A DNA stretch of 64,000 bases from positions 17,576 to 81,575 of the forward strand of contig JBCDAV010000024.1 in the NCBI GenBank assembly GCA_039184865.1, written 5' to 3'. This DNA is from Thermohalobaculum sp039184865 (GTDB taxonomy: Bacteria > Pseudomonadota > Alphaproteobacteria > Rhodobacterales > Rhodobacteraceae). Both the position numbers and the translations under genes were made by a program. Positions 25,398-34,081 of the stretch are shown in pieces; position 1 is the stretch's first letter, and the number at the start of each line of letters is the position of its first letter. The notes below the pieces were generated by a model. It was not told the DNA's origin. It saw nothing but the letters and a program-made list of their open reading frames with translations, and searched no databases.

Positions 25398-27338
25398 CTA
25401 GGATTGAGAGTCTTGGCCCCGGCACCTCGCCTTGCTCAATCGATCGCCCCGCGCCCACCGGCTCACCCCGTGACGGGTCTTGTCCCAATAGTAGGGCGCT
25501 ACGATCAATTCGATCACGGCTTTCCAGGCGGCCGCCGCGCCCAACGTCCAGTAAACCGGCAGCGTCGGCAGAACCCAGATCAATCCGAGCGTCTTGCGCC
25601 GCCACAAGGCAACAGCGGCGCAAGCCAGCATCACCGCCTGACCGGCAAGCAGCGTGACCGCAAGCGGCGTCCGCGACCAGCCAGGCATGGGCTCCAGCAG
25701 GATCGGTGCGCCGCTGACGACCGCAACTAGGATTGCAGCCCAGAAGACCGGCAGCGCGAGATAGGTCACCGCGCCGCCCAGAAACAGAATGTTCAGCCCC
25801 GCAAATCCCAGCGGTCCGAGATCGCGCCAAAGCCGGGCCGGCGACCGCATGTGGCTGAGCCACGTCATCATGTACCCTTTCAGCCACCGCGAGCGCTGAC
25901 GAATCCACGGCAGGGCACGGCAGTTCGCCTCCTCCCAGGTCACGGTCTTCAGGACGTCGCAACGCAGCCCCCGCCGGGCCAGCCGCATGCCGAGATCGGC
26001 GTCCTCGGTGACGTTGTGCGCGTCCCATCCGTTCAGGTCGATCAGGGCCGAGCGTCTGAAGTAAACCGAGGTGCCGCCCAACGGGATCGGCAGACCGAGC
26101 TTTTGGAAGCCGCGCAACAGCACGTCGAACCAGATCGCGTATTCGATCTGGAAACACCGGGTGATCCAGTTCTCGGTGGCGTTGAAATAGGCAAGCTGAC
26201 ACTGCACACAGGCGACGTCAGACGGAGCCCGGCGCAGATGTTCGGCAACCGCCAGAAGCTGGCCGGGGTCGGGCCGATCCTCGGCGTCGAGAATCCCGAT
26301 GACGTCGCCGTCGCAGAAATCCAGCGCTGCATTCATCGCCCGCGGCTTGGTGCGCGGCTGACCCGCCGGTACGGCCAGAACCTGAACCCAGGGCGGCAGG
26401 TCGGCGAGTTCCGCCGCCAGCTGTGTCGCGTCGTCGTCCTCCTCGCAGAGCAGCTTCACGTCCATCAATTCGCGCGGATAGTCCAGGCGCTCCAACGCGG
26501 CAGCAATCGTCGCGATCATGCCCGCTTCGCGGTACAACGGGATCAGCAGGCTGACCTTCGGCAGCGGGCGGCGCCCAGCGAGATCGACCGCACCCTCCGC
26601 GATATCCTTGGCCGGTTCTCTGGCTCGGCTGGCGATCAGGGCGGTCAACCTCAGCGCCATGGTCAACAGGTTGAGGCCGAGCACGCCTGCGCAGACGATG
26701 GCAAAACCGAGGCTCCAATCAACGGTGAGAACCAGCGCCAGGCCAAGAAATACCGACAGCAAGACCCATCGCGCGCCGTGCAGACCGCGCACGCTCTCTT
26801 CATCGGGCGTTCGCGCAGCAGCCTGATCGGCCACCCGCTCCCGGCACAAATGCATCAGGTCACGGTCGATGGAAGGCTGATCGGCAACCGCGAAGAAAGC
26901 CACACCGTGCTCCGGCGACAACTCGTCCAGCGCGCGCTGGCGATCCTCGGGCCTCGCAGTCACATAGACGGGGATGGCGCCGATCCTGCGCCACGGCAGA
27001 ACGCGGTTTCGCAACGCGGCTTCAGCCTCGCTATCCCTCAGGTCATGGGGTTCGGGCCGATCCTGCAAAAGGTCGACATGGCCGATATCGTGAATTTCCG
27101 ACTGCGTGCGCGCGATGGTGACGTGATCGACCATTCCGCGGGCGATCAGGACATCGGCGAGCGGTGCCTTGCTCAGCGCCTGCGCTTCCCGCGCTTCAAG
27201 CAATTCATCGCGCGTCAGGTGACCTTCATCGACCAGCATATCGCCGAGCGAGAACGACCGCTCGGGGACCTCCGGCCCCTGGCCGCCAACCAGCTCGAAG
27301 CGCAGTTTCGCCATTCCGGATTGCCAGTCATGGATCAA
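25398..27338 (-). CDS. Membrane GT2 glycosyltransferase with N-terminal MshEN-like domain
   Basis: Up to 646 residues. Residues 30-95 (LGDMLVDEGHLTRDELLEA, then a second LADVLIARGMVD repeat) resemble the MshEN/T2SSE-N domain, which binds c-di-GMP in several proteins. Two helices near 180-230 precede a processive family-2 transferase: PLYREAGMI, GILDAEDRPDPGQL, TEDADLGMRL and RQRSRWLKGY (the QxxRW-type motif). Further C-terminal helices follow. The architecture matches XagB-type polysaccharide synthases. The start is uncertain: TTG at 27338 or ATG at 27314, and neither has a strong ribosome site. It is divergent from the ferredoxin. The polymer made is unknown. Confidence 0.85.
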   Translation of the reverse strand: MIHDWQSGMAKLRFELVGGQGPEVPERSFSLGDMLVDEGHLTRDELLEAREAQALSKAPLADVLIARGMVDHVTIARTQSEIHDIGHVDLLQDRPEPHDLRDSEAEAALRNRVLPWRRIGAIPVYVTARPEDRQRALDELSPEHGVAFFAVADQPSIDRDLMHLCRERVADQAAARTPDEESVRGLHGARWVLLSVFLGLALVLTVDWSLGFAIVCAGVLGLNLLTMALRLTALIASRAREPAKDIAEGAVDLAGRRPLPKVSLLIPLYREAGMIATIAAALERLDYPRELMDVKLLCEEDDDATQLAAELADLPPWVQVLAVPAGQPRTKPRAMNAALDFCDGDVIGILDAEDRPDPGQLLAVAEHLRRAPSDVACVQCQLAYFNATENWITRCFQIEYAIWFDVLLRGFQKLGLPIPLGGTSVYFRRSALIDLNGWDAHNVTEDADLGMRLARRGLRCDVLKTVTWEEANCRALPWIRQRSRWLKGYMMTWLSHMRSPARLWRDLGPLGFAGLNILFLGGAVTYLALPVFWAAILVAVVSGAPILLEPMPGWSRTPLAVTLLAGQAVMLACAAVALWRRKTLGLIWVLPTLPVYWTLGAAAAWKAVIELIVAPYYWDKTRHGVSRWARGDRLSKARCRGQDSQS

Positions 27339-27412
27339 TAGAAATTTCTTCGAATGTTTCGCATCGCGGTGGTTAAGGGAGCCTTAACCGAGCGTCGCGC
27401 GCCGCTCGGTCA

Positions 27413-27802
27413 ATGCTGGAAAAAACGCTGTGGATCGGTAGTGTCGCGGCGATGCCTGAGAATGACCCTGCCGAGACCGCGTTCCGGATCACCCTGCGCA
27501 ATCGCGACGAGGCAACCGTCGAATGCCGCAATGACGAGGCAATCTACGACGCCTGTCTGCGTCAGGGCTACCAGCTCCCGATTGCCTGCGCCTATGGCGG
27601 CTGCATCACCTGCGCTGCCCGGCTGATCGACGGCAAGGTGCGCCAGCCCGGCGGAACGGCCCTGAACCGGCGCCAGAGCCAGGCTGGCTACGTTCTGCTC
27701 TGCGTCGCGCAGCCAAAGACCGACTGCGTGCTCGAGGTCGGGGTCGAGAGCCACACCGATCTCTACCAGAACCCCTTCGCCTCGCCGACGCGCCGACGAT
27801 AG
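27413..27802 (+). CDS. 2Fe-2S ferredoxin (plant/chloroplast type)
   Basis: Electron carrier of up to 129 residues. The cluster ligands are Cys59, 64, 67 (CAYGGCITC) and Cys97 in VLLCVAQP, the plant-type pattern CX4CX2C...C. The start may be the ATG at 27413 or the one at 27452 (MPENDP), which would fit the family length better; neither has a clear Shine-Dalgarno. It lies between the glycosyltransferase and an unknown gene that converges on it with a 13-base gap, so the redox partner is not evident. Confidence 0.88.
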   Translation: MLEKTLWIGSVAAMPENDPAETAFRITLRNRDEATVECRNDEAIYDACLRQGYQLPIACAYGGCITCAARLIDGKVRQPGGTALNRRQSQAGYVLLCVAQPKTDCVLEVGVESHTDLYQNPFASPTRRR

Positions 27803-27815
27803 CGAGGCGCTGTCG

Positions 27816-28430
27816 CTACGAGAGCCGGGTCTGCGGTTCGTATCCGGCCTTCAAGACCTCGACGATCGGGCGTGGTGTCAGCACCGTCACCTGATCCGGC
27901 GGCGGGCCTGCCTTCAGATACCGCTCGTCGGCAAGCGACAGGTGCCACATCCGCTTCCTCCACAGCATCATCGGCATGTGCTCGGCCTCCGGAACCATCA
28001 CGAATGTGCCGTCCGGCAGATCCCGCGCCTTCGCCTGATATCGAACCTGTTCGCGCTTGCGCGTGACGCGGGCGCGGTGCAACGCCTTGTCGACCCCACG
28101 CGGGCCATCCCCCTCCAGCCGAGCCGCGCGCCAGGCATCCATGAAGCGGTGATAATCGCGGTACCGGCATTCGCCGCACGGACGGTGCCCCGCCGCCAGC
28201 GCCGCCGCCTCGTCCCAGAAGAACAGCGCGGTCCAGCGCCCGGGCGGCATCGGATGGCGGTGCCGGCCGCGAAACTCGGTCACGCAGCAGACCCAGTTCT
28301 GATGCCGCCAGCGCCGGACGCCCAGTTCGTGTGCATCGTCGTGAATGCAGCCGCGATTGCCCATCAGCGCGCCACGCCACGGTGCCCGCTCGATCGAGCC
28401 GAAAGGTGTGACACGGTTCTGCAGCGGCAT
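27816..28430 (-). CDS. Conserved protein of unknown function with a CxxC site
   Basis: 204 residues, not recognised as a named family. The start is supported by AGGAGG. It is rich in Trp, Arg and His, with a central RPCGECRYRDYHRF segment (CxxC, near 85-98) that could bind metal. HDDAHELGVRRWRHQNWVCC near the N-terminus adds two adjacent cysteines. The C-terminal half contains GTFVMVPEAEHM and ends in a proline-rich stretch. There is no signal peptide or membrane helix, so it is likely cytoplasmic. It is divergent from the VOC gene. Confidence 0.7.
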   Translation of the reverse strand: MPLQNRVTPFGSIERAPWRGALMGNRGCIHDDAHELGVRRWRHQNWVCCVTEFRGRHRHPMPPGRWTALFFWDEAAALAAGHRPCGECRYRDYHRFMDAWRAARLEGDGPRGVDKALHRARVTRKREQVRYQAKARDLPDGTFVMVPEAEHMPMMLWRKRMWHLSLADERYLKAGPPPDQVTVLTPRPIVEVLKAGYEPQTRLS

Positions 28431-28494
28431 GGCGTCCTCCTGAACGGAAGGTTACACCTACGGTCGCGCAGACACCGGAACAAGGAGCGATGAC

Positions 28495-28950
28495 ATGGCG
28501 ACCGACCGCGGCTTCACCGTTCGAAAACTCGGCGAGATTGCGATCCGCTGCGCCGATATCGCCGCCATGGAGGCCTTCTACCGCGACATCATCGGTCTGC
28601 CGATCCTGTCAGGCAGCCACAGCGACGGCATCGTGTTCTTCAATCTCGGCGAAAGCCATGGCGGTCACACCTCCGTCCTCGCGCTGTTCCAGCACGACGC
28701 GCCGCAGCGGGCCGTTCACCCGGAGGCGCCCGTTGCGCCGATCACCGGGGCCGGTTCGTCGTTGCATCATCTCGCGCTGGCCGTCGATGCGTCCGAGCAG
28801 GACGCCGTGATCGCCTGGTACGACGTTCAGGGAATGGACTACCGGATCGAGGATTTCCCCTGGATCGGCTGGCGCGGGATCTTCACGACGGATCCTGAAG
28901 GCAACACAGTCGAACTGGTGGCGAAGGTTGCCGAGCCGTCAGGATCGTGA
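28495..28950 (+). CDS. VOC-family protein (glyoxalase/bleomycin resistance/dioxygenase fold)
   Basis: 151 residues with the paired beta-alpha-beta-beta-beta modules of the vicinal oxygen chelate fold. LGEIAIRCADIAAMEAFYRDIIGLPI opens the first module and SSLHHLALAVDASEQDAVIAWYD the second; the ending DPEGNTVELVAKV is a typical metal-site strand with Glu. Putative ligands are the His in LHHLAL and the Glu in NTVELV. The start follows AAGGAG. Its last 12 bases overlap the end of the convergent small peptide gene. Substrate unknown. Confidence 0.85.
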   Translation: MATDRGFTVRKLGEIAIRCADIAAMEAFYRDIIGLPILSGSHSDGIVFFNLGESHGGHTSVLALFQHDAPQRAVHPEAPVAPITGAGSSLHHLALAVDASEQDAVIAWYDVQGMDYRIEDFPWIGWRGIFTTDPEGNTVELVAKVAEPSGS

Positions 28951-29172
28951 CGCCCAGGTCTCGAATTCCGGGTCGTGCGTGACTTCGAGACCGGCCGGCG
29001 CCTTCCAGACGCCTTTCTCTGTCCCGGCGTTGCGGCGACCGTTCGCACCGAATGCCCCGGCCTCGGCATCGAGCAGCCCGCCACCGGATGCTGCGTCCAG
29101 ATCCGCGTCGTTAAGGGCCTTAGCCGACGCTCCGCCTTCCATTGCCGATCCGGCTTTCCGACCAGCGGCCAT
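28939..29172 (-). CDS. Small peptide with double-glycine-type leader (second of a pair)
   Basis: 77 residues. An N-terminal segment ends in KALNDADLDAASGG (residues 18-31), matching the LxxxDLDxxxGG leader of peptides cut after Gly-Gly by C39 peptidase/ABC exporters. The following 46 residues have no cysteine and are Gly/Ala-rich, ending in EFETWASRS. The ATG at 29172 shares one base with the stop of the upstream peptide gene (TGATG), implying coupled translation. A later ATG (residue 11) is possible. No exporter or modification enzyme is within the window. It could also be a cytoplasmic peptide with a chance GG motif, though the paired motif argues against that. Confidence 0.65.
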   Translation of the reverse strand: MAAGRKAGSAMEGGASAKALNDADLDAASGGGLLDAEAGAFGANGRRNAGTEKGVWKAPAGLEVTHDPEFETWASRS

Positions 29173-29414
29173 CAGAGATGCGTCTCGTCGCAGATCGTGT
29201 GAGTCGTGGTCCGGACACCGCGCTCCATCGTCACCGCCTCGAACTTCATCGTCCCCGGCTGAACCGCCATTTCGCAGGCACATTGCCCGAAGGCGCAGAT
29301 CGAGGATTGCGCAGCGTCGGTCTTCATCGCGACGCTCAGGTTGACGACAAGACCGCCTTCGGTGACGTCGAGATCGTCATCGTTCAGAGCTTCTGCGCGG
29401 GTCACATTCTGCAT
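29172..29414 (-). CDS. Small cysteine-containing peptide with double-glycine-type leader (first of a pair)
   Basis: 80 residues. The start at 29414 is fixed by GGAGGA 6 bases upstream. The leader MQNVTRAEALNDDDLDVTEGG (residues 1-21) closely matches that of its partner: ALND-DLD--GG in both. The remaining 59 residues contain four cysteines (SSIC, QCAC, TIC) and could form disulphides or be modified. This resembles bacteriocin/RiPP precursors or quorum-type peptides of the cerein 7B/Nif11-like leader class, but no identity is claimed. It is preceded by about 90 bases of non-coding DNA after ftsY, so it may have its own promoter. Confidence 0.7.
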   Translation of the reverse strand: MQNVTRAEALNDDDLDVTEGGLVVNLSVAMKTDAAQSSICAFGQCACEMAVQPGTMKFEAVTMERGVRTTTHTICDETHL

Positions 29415-29507
29415 GATTTCCTCCATTTCCATCGAGATGGAGTCGACCACGAATCGCGTGGCCGGTCTGTATCAGATGCTACCTGCCAGAACAGTTTTGC
29501 CCGCTTC

Positions 29508-30542
29508 TCACCCGCGCCCGGTCAGCGCGTCGGCAAACTCTTCCGGGTCGAAGGGGGCCAGATCGTCGATCGCCTCGCCGACGCCGATGGCATGGATCGG
29601 CAGCCCGAACTGATCGGCCAACGAGACCAGAACGCCGCCCTTCGCCGTACCGTCCAGCTTGGTCATCACCAGGCCAGACACGTCCGAGATCTTGCGGAAG
29701 ATATCCACCTGGCTGATGGCATTCTGACCCGTAGTCGCGTCGAGCACCAGAACCGTATTGTGCGGCGCGCTTTCGTCCTTCTTGCGGATGACGCGGACGA
29801 TCTTCGCCAATTCGTCCATGAGGTCCGAGCGGTTCTGCAAGCGGCCTGCCGTGTCGATAAGCAGGATATCGGCACCCTCCGCCTCGGACCGCTCCATCGC
29901 CTCGAACGCCAGTGACGCGGGGTCCGAGCCCTGCTCGGCCGTCAGCACCGGCACACCGGCGCGCTCGCCCCAAATCTGGAGCTGCTCGACCGCGGCTGCC
30001 CGGAACGTGTCGCCCGCGGCGATCACCACGGACTTGCCGGCCGATTTCAGCTGACTTGCGAGCTTGCCGATGGTCGTGGTCTTGCCGGATCCGTTCACGC
30101 CGACAACCAGAACAACCTGCGGCGTGCGCGGGTAAAGCGGCAGCGGCTTGGCCACGGGGTCGAGGATCTTGCCGACCTCGGTCGCCAGCGCGGCCTTGAT
30201 GTCATCGACTGTCATCGACCGTCCGAAACGCCCCTCGGCCAGACGCGCCGAGATCTTCATCGAGGTCTCGACGCCCATGTCCGAGGTGATGAGCACCTCT
30301 TCGAGTTCCTCCAGCATTTCGTCGTCCAGAACCCGGCGGGGCGCTGAGCCGGACCCCGCGATCGACCCAAGCGCCCGTCCCAGAATCCCCGGCTTTTTCG
30401 TGTCGCCCTCGGTCGCGACGGGTTCCGGTAACGGTGCCTCGACCGCATCCTCGGCACCTTCATCGACAATCGCCGCCAGCCCTTCGTCGAGTTTCGACGA
30501 GGACTTGAACAGTCGCTCTTTCATTTTTTTGAAGAAGGACAT
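29508..30542 (-). CDS. ftsY: Signal recognition particle receptor FtsY
   Basis: GTPase that docks SRP-ribosome complexes at the membrane for co-translational insertion. The 344 residues show an acidic N-terminal A-domain (about 1-55), then NG domains. The P-loop is GVNGSGKTTTIGKL, with DTAGR (LLIDTAGRLQNRSDLMDEL) and TKLDGTAKGG as the later GTPase motifs, ending with GVGEAIDDLAPFDPEEFADAL. The start ATG at 30542 is the natural family start (MSFFKKMKERLFKSSSKLDEG). It is divergent from the gene at 30689. Confidence 0.97.
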   Translation of the reverse strand: MSFFKKMKERLFKSSSKLDEGLAAIVDEGAEDAVEAPLPEPVATEGDTKKPGILGRALGSIAGSGSAPRRVLDDEMLEELEEVLITSDMGVETSMKISARLAEGRFGRSMTVDDIKAALATEVGKILDPVAKPLPLYPRTPQVVLVVGVNGSGKTTTIGKLASQLKSAGKSVVIAAGDTFRAAAVEQLQIWGERAGVPVLTAEQGSDPASLAFEAMERSEAEGADILLIDTAGRLQNRSDLMDELAKIVRVIRKKDESAPHNTVLVLDATTGQNAISQVDIFRKISDVSGLVMTKLDGTAKGGVLVSLADQFGLPIHAIGVGEAIDDLAPFDPEEFADALTGRG

Positions 30543-30688
30543 CGTGCGGCTCCGTTTCGGACACCCCGCACATATCCGCTGGCGCGGCGTTAGGGAAGAA
30601 CCGGTAAACGCACCAGGGACGGCGTTTACCTTTTGTCAAGCATCGGCGCCCAAAGTGATCGCGAGGGTCGATCAGAAAGGTCGCAGCC

Positions 30689-31849
30689 ATGCGTTTGGCG
30701 AAGAAGTCCCGGTCACCGGAATCGTTCGACTACGTTCTGAGTGCCCATGCCTCGCGCGTATCGATGCGGCCCGTGACCAAACCGGATCAAACGCCAAGCG
30801 GACCCACCCGGATCTTCCGCAGAATGCGCATCATCGCACCGGCTCTGATCCTGTTCTCGATAATCGTCGGCGGCATCGGCATGCACACCAATGTCGAGAG
30901 CAAACCGAGACCGGAGGCCGAGGCGACGATCGCGCAGGTTCTCGCGGCGGGCGGACAGGTTCCGGTGGCGCTCGACAGCATCGATCAACGCTCGCTCGTG
31001 GCCGCGCGGATCGAAGCGCTCGAAGTAACGCCGGATCTGGTCGTGATCGGCGATCGAAGCTGGCAGTTCCTGCGCCAGGATCTGCGATGGGAACGCAGTC
31101 TCTTCGGCGCCTATATCGACACACTGCGCGTCTCGGACATCTGGACCATTGCCCGGCAGCTATCGGCGGCGGATCGCATGCCGAAGACCCTGGTCCTTGG
31201 CGTGTCGCCCGATTTCATTGTCACGAAACCCGGCGATCCGTCCCTTCTCGACAGGTTGGCGAACTTGGTGAGTCCCGCGTCTGAACCGGCGGTCGCCGAG
31301 ATCAGCACGTCTGAGCCCGACGCCGAAACCGCGCGGGCGACAGCCAAACCCGCCGTTTCTGTGCGCCATGCCGAGTTCGACACGCTTTTCCCGGATGGAT
31401 CGGTGATGTGGTCGCAGCGCCGGACAACGGCAGAGAGCGACACGGATCTCGACCAGAAAGTCCACGCCCTGAAAAACCGGTTGAGCGCGGACGCCGGGCG
31501 CGCGCAATTCCGCCCCATCGGCGCTCTGAACTCGGTGATCGGGCACCTGAAACTCGCCGGCGTCAACGTTCATATCGTGCTCACTCCGCTCCATCCTGAG
31601 ATCGACGCCGGGATCGCCGATGCGCCTGCACGCCAGACCATCGATCTCGGCACGAAACTCCTGCTGCAGACAGCGCGCACCTTCGACGTCAGCGCCATCG
31701 GTTCCTTCAGCCCGACCGACGCCGGATGCCCGGCGGACGCCTTCGCCGATCTCGAAACGCCGGCGTCCGAGTGTCTGACGCGGCTGATCGACGACGTGCT
31801 CGGTGCGGACAGAATGCAGCCCGCAGAGATCGTGCTCTCCCTGCACTGA
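30689..31849 (+). CDS. Membrane-anchored protein of unknown function
   Basis: 386 residues. A basic N-terminal tail (1-46) precedes one transmembrane helix (APALILFSIIVGGIGMH, about 50-66), leaving a large periplasmic domain. Repeated short strands such as PDLVVIGDRSW, KTLVLGVSPDFIV and VNVHIVLTPLHPEID recall the SGNH/AlgX-like fold of acyl-transfer or esterase proteins, but no complete catalytic triad is evident. The ATG at 30689 follows GAAAGG. It is in the same direction as ccmF, 183 bases upstream, but shows no functional link to cytochrome c assembly. Confidence 0.6.
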   Translation: MRLAKKSRSPESFDYVLSAHASRVSMRPVTKPDQTPSGPTRIFRRMRIIAPALILFSIIVGGIGMHTNVESKPRPEAEATIAQVLAAGGQVPVALDSIDQRSLVAARIEALEVTPDLVVIGDRSWQFLRQDLRWERSLFGAYIDTLRVSDIWTIARQLSAADRMPKTLVLGVSPDFIVTKPGDPSLLDRLANLVSPASEPAVAEISTSEPDAETARATAKPAVSVRHAEFDTLFPDGSVMWSQRRTTAESDTDLDQKVHALKNRLSADAGRAQFRPIGALNSVIGHLKLAGVNVHIVLTPLHPEIDAGIADAPARQTIDLGTKLLLQTARTFDVSAIGSFSPTDAGCPADAFADLETPASECLTRLIDDVLGADRMQPAEIVLSLH

Positions 31850-32032
31850 CGGATCGCGGCAACACTGCCGCGCAATCCGGAATGTTCCGGTCCTCTGGCA
31901 CCGTCCACCGTCCGGGATGCGTTTCTCGTTGCCGGAAACCACGGCGACGTGACAATCGGGGTTCTTGCCGCAAATCGCATCCTCGGGGACAATGTACCCC
32001 GCAACCAGATGACGGCAGCAGATGAGACCCGG

Positions 32033-34081
32033 ATGATCGCTGAACTTGGGCACTTCGCACTTGCGCTCGCACTGATCGTAACGCTGGTCCAGTCGACAGT
32101 CCCGTTGATCGGCGCGGGAAAGGGCTGGGCCGACTGGATGCGCCTCGCAACGCCTGCCGCGATCGTGCAGTTCGGCCTCCTCGCCTTCAGTTTCGCGGCT
32201 CTCGTGCATGCCTTCGTGACGCTCGATTTCTCCGTGAAGCTGGTGGCGACGCATGCCAACTCGCTGATGCCGGATCTCTTCAAGTTCACCTCGACCTGGG
32301 GGAACCACGAAGGGTCGATGCTGCTCTGGGTGCTGATCCTCGCGATCTACGGTGGCCTCGTCGCGGTCTTCGGACGCGATCTGCCGCTGCCGCTGAAAGC
32401 CCGAACGCTCAGCGTCCAGGCGATGATCGCGGCCGCCTTCATCGCCTTCATCCTGTTCACCTCGAACCCGTTCGAGCGCCTGTTTCCGGTCCCGCTCGAC
32501 GGGCGCGACCTGAACCCGCTGCTCCAGGACATCGGCCTCGCGATCCACCCGCCGTTTCTCTACCTCGGCTATGTCGGCCTCTCGATGGCGTTTTCCTTCG
32601 CCATTGCCGCGTTGATCGAGGGCCGCGTCGATGCCGCTTGGGCGCGCTGGGTGCGTCCGTGGACGCTGCTCGCGTGGATCAACCTGACCATCGGCATCGC
32701 GCTCGGCTCCTACTGGGCCTATTACGAGCTCGGCTGGGGCGGCTGGTGGTTCTGGGACCCGGTCGAGAACGCATCCTTCATGCCGTGGCTCGTCTCGGCA
32801 GCCCTCCTGCACTCGGCAATCGTCGTCGAGAAGCGCGCGGCCTTGAAGGCGTGGACGATCCTTCTGGCGATCCTCGCATTCTCGCTCAGCCTCATCGGCA
32901 CGTTCATCGTGCGGTCGGGCGTGCTGACCTCGGTTCATGCTTTTGCCGTCGATCCCGAGCGCGGCGTCTTCATCCTCGGCATTCTCCTGATCGCGATCTT
33001 CGGCTCGCTGGTGCTCTTTGCCTGGCGCGGGCCGGCAATGCGGTCGGAAGGCGTGTTCCAGCCGATCAGCCGAGAGGGCGCGCTGATCCTCAACAATCTG
33101 CTCCTCGCCGTCGCGACCGCCGTCGTCTTCATCGGGACCATGGCACCGCTGGTGCGCGAGTTCGTCGACGGCTCCAAGATTTCGGTCGGCGCGCCGTTCT
33201 TCGACCTTACCTTCACGCCCTTCATGGTGCTTCTGCTCCTGGCCTTGCCGCTCGGCGCATTGCTACCTTGGAAACGCGGCGACGGTGCCAAGGTGATCTC
33301 GAAGCTCTGGTGGGCCGCCGCCGGAGCGCTGGTGATCGGCGGAATTGTCCTCGGCATCCAGACAGGCTCCGCCCTGCTCGCACCTGTCGGCATCGCCCTG
33401 GCCGCGTGGATTCTCCTCGGCGTCTTTGTCGAGCTTTATGAGCGCGGTGGGTTCGGCCGCGTATCGCCCGGCAAGGCGTTCAAGCGTCTCGCCGGCCTGC
33501 CGCGCGCCGACTGGGGCAAGGCCATCGCCCATGCCGGGCTCGGGCTGACCGCACTCGGTATCGCCGCAGTTTCGGCGTGGGAGATCGAGGACATCCGCCT
33601 CGCCCAGCCGGGTGATGTGATCCCGCTCGGCCCCTACGAGGTGCGTTTCGAAGGTGTCGAGAACCTGCCGGTCGGCGCACCGTTCAACGCGCTGACCTGC
33701 GGCAACGCCTCGAGCGCGCTGAAAGGCGACGACGAGCGGAATTTCGAGACCACCATCGGCCGCTTCAGCCTGCTCCGCGATGGTGAGGTCATGGCCACCA
33801 TGTGCCCTGAGAAACGCTTCTACCCGGTGCAGCAGATGCCCACGACCGAAGCCGCCATCGACGCCGGCCTGGCCCGCGACGTCTACCTGGTGCTCGGCGA
33901 TCTTCAGCGCGAGACCGGGCAGTGGGCCGTCCGGTCGTACCTCAAGCCGCTCGCCAACTGGATCTGGATCGGCAGCTTCATCATGGCGTTCGGCGGTCTG
34001 ATCAGCCTGACCGACCGGCGCTTCCGCGTCGGTGCCGCCGCCCGGCGTTCGCCAAACGCCGTCGCGGTTCCGGCGGAGTGA
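32033..34081 (+). CDS. ccmF: Cytochrome c haem lyase subunit CcmF
   Basis: Core of the system I holocytochrome c synthase, attaching haem to apocytochrome c in the periplasm. The 682 residues form many transmembrane helices, with the WWD domain GGWWFWDPVENASFMPWL near residue 240 and conserved haem-ligand histidines in the helices. The start at 32033 gives the standard N-terminus MIAELGHFALALAL; an ATG at 32009 adds 8 residues without ribosome support. Its stop overlaps the ccmH start by 4 bases (GTGA). The usual upstream ccmE is not adjacent. Confidence 0.96.
   Translation: MIAELGHFALALALIVTLVQSTVPLIGAGKGWADWMRLATPAAIVQFGLLAFSFAALVHAFVTLDFSVKLVATHANSLMPDLFKFTSTWGNHEGSMLLWVLILAIYGGLVAVFGRDLPLPLKARTLSVQAMIAAAFIAFILFTSNPFERLFPVPLDGRDLNPLLQDIGLAIHPPFLYLGYVGLSMAFSFAIAALIEGRVDAAWARWVRPWTLLAWINLTIGIALGSYWAYYELGWGGWWFWDPVENASFMPWLVSAALLHSAIVVEKRAALKAWTILLAILAFSLSLIGTFIVRSGVLTSVHAFAVDPERGVFILGILLIAIFGSLVLFAWRGPAMRSEGVFQPISREGALILNNLLLAVATAVVFIGTMAPLVREFVDGSKISVGAPFFDLTFTPFMVLLLLALPLGALLPWKRGDGAKVISKLWWAAAGALVIGGIVLGIQTGSALLAPVGIALAAWILLGVFVELYERGGFGRVSPGKAFKRLAGLPRADWGKAIAHAGLGLTALGIAAVSAWEIEDIRLAQPGDVIPLGPYEVRFEGVENLPVGAPFNALTCGNASSALKGDDERNFETTIGRFSLLRDGEVMATMCPEKRFYPVQQMPTTEAAIDAGLARDVYLVLGDLQRETGQWAVRSYLKPLANWIWIGSFIMAFGGLISLTDRRFRVGAAARRSPNAVAVPAE

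Noticed and set aside
25204..25400. Tail of a minus-strand frame (REPVYLLKDYRPLKN ... PRIEHGL) after the glycosyltransferase
   Set aside because: Looks somewhat protein-like but has no start codon with a ribosome site and overlaps the glycosyltransferase frame upstream; not enough to call.
31160..32938. A 592-codon minus-strand frame opposite ccmF and the upstream gene
   Set aside because: Composition is Arg/Glu/Asp-rich and repetitive; it covers two convincing plus-strand genes, one being CcmF.
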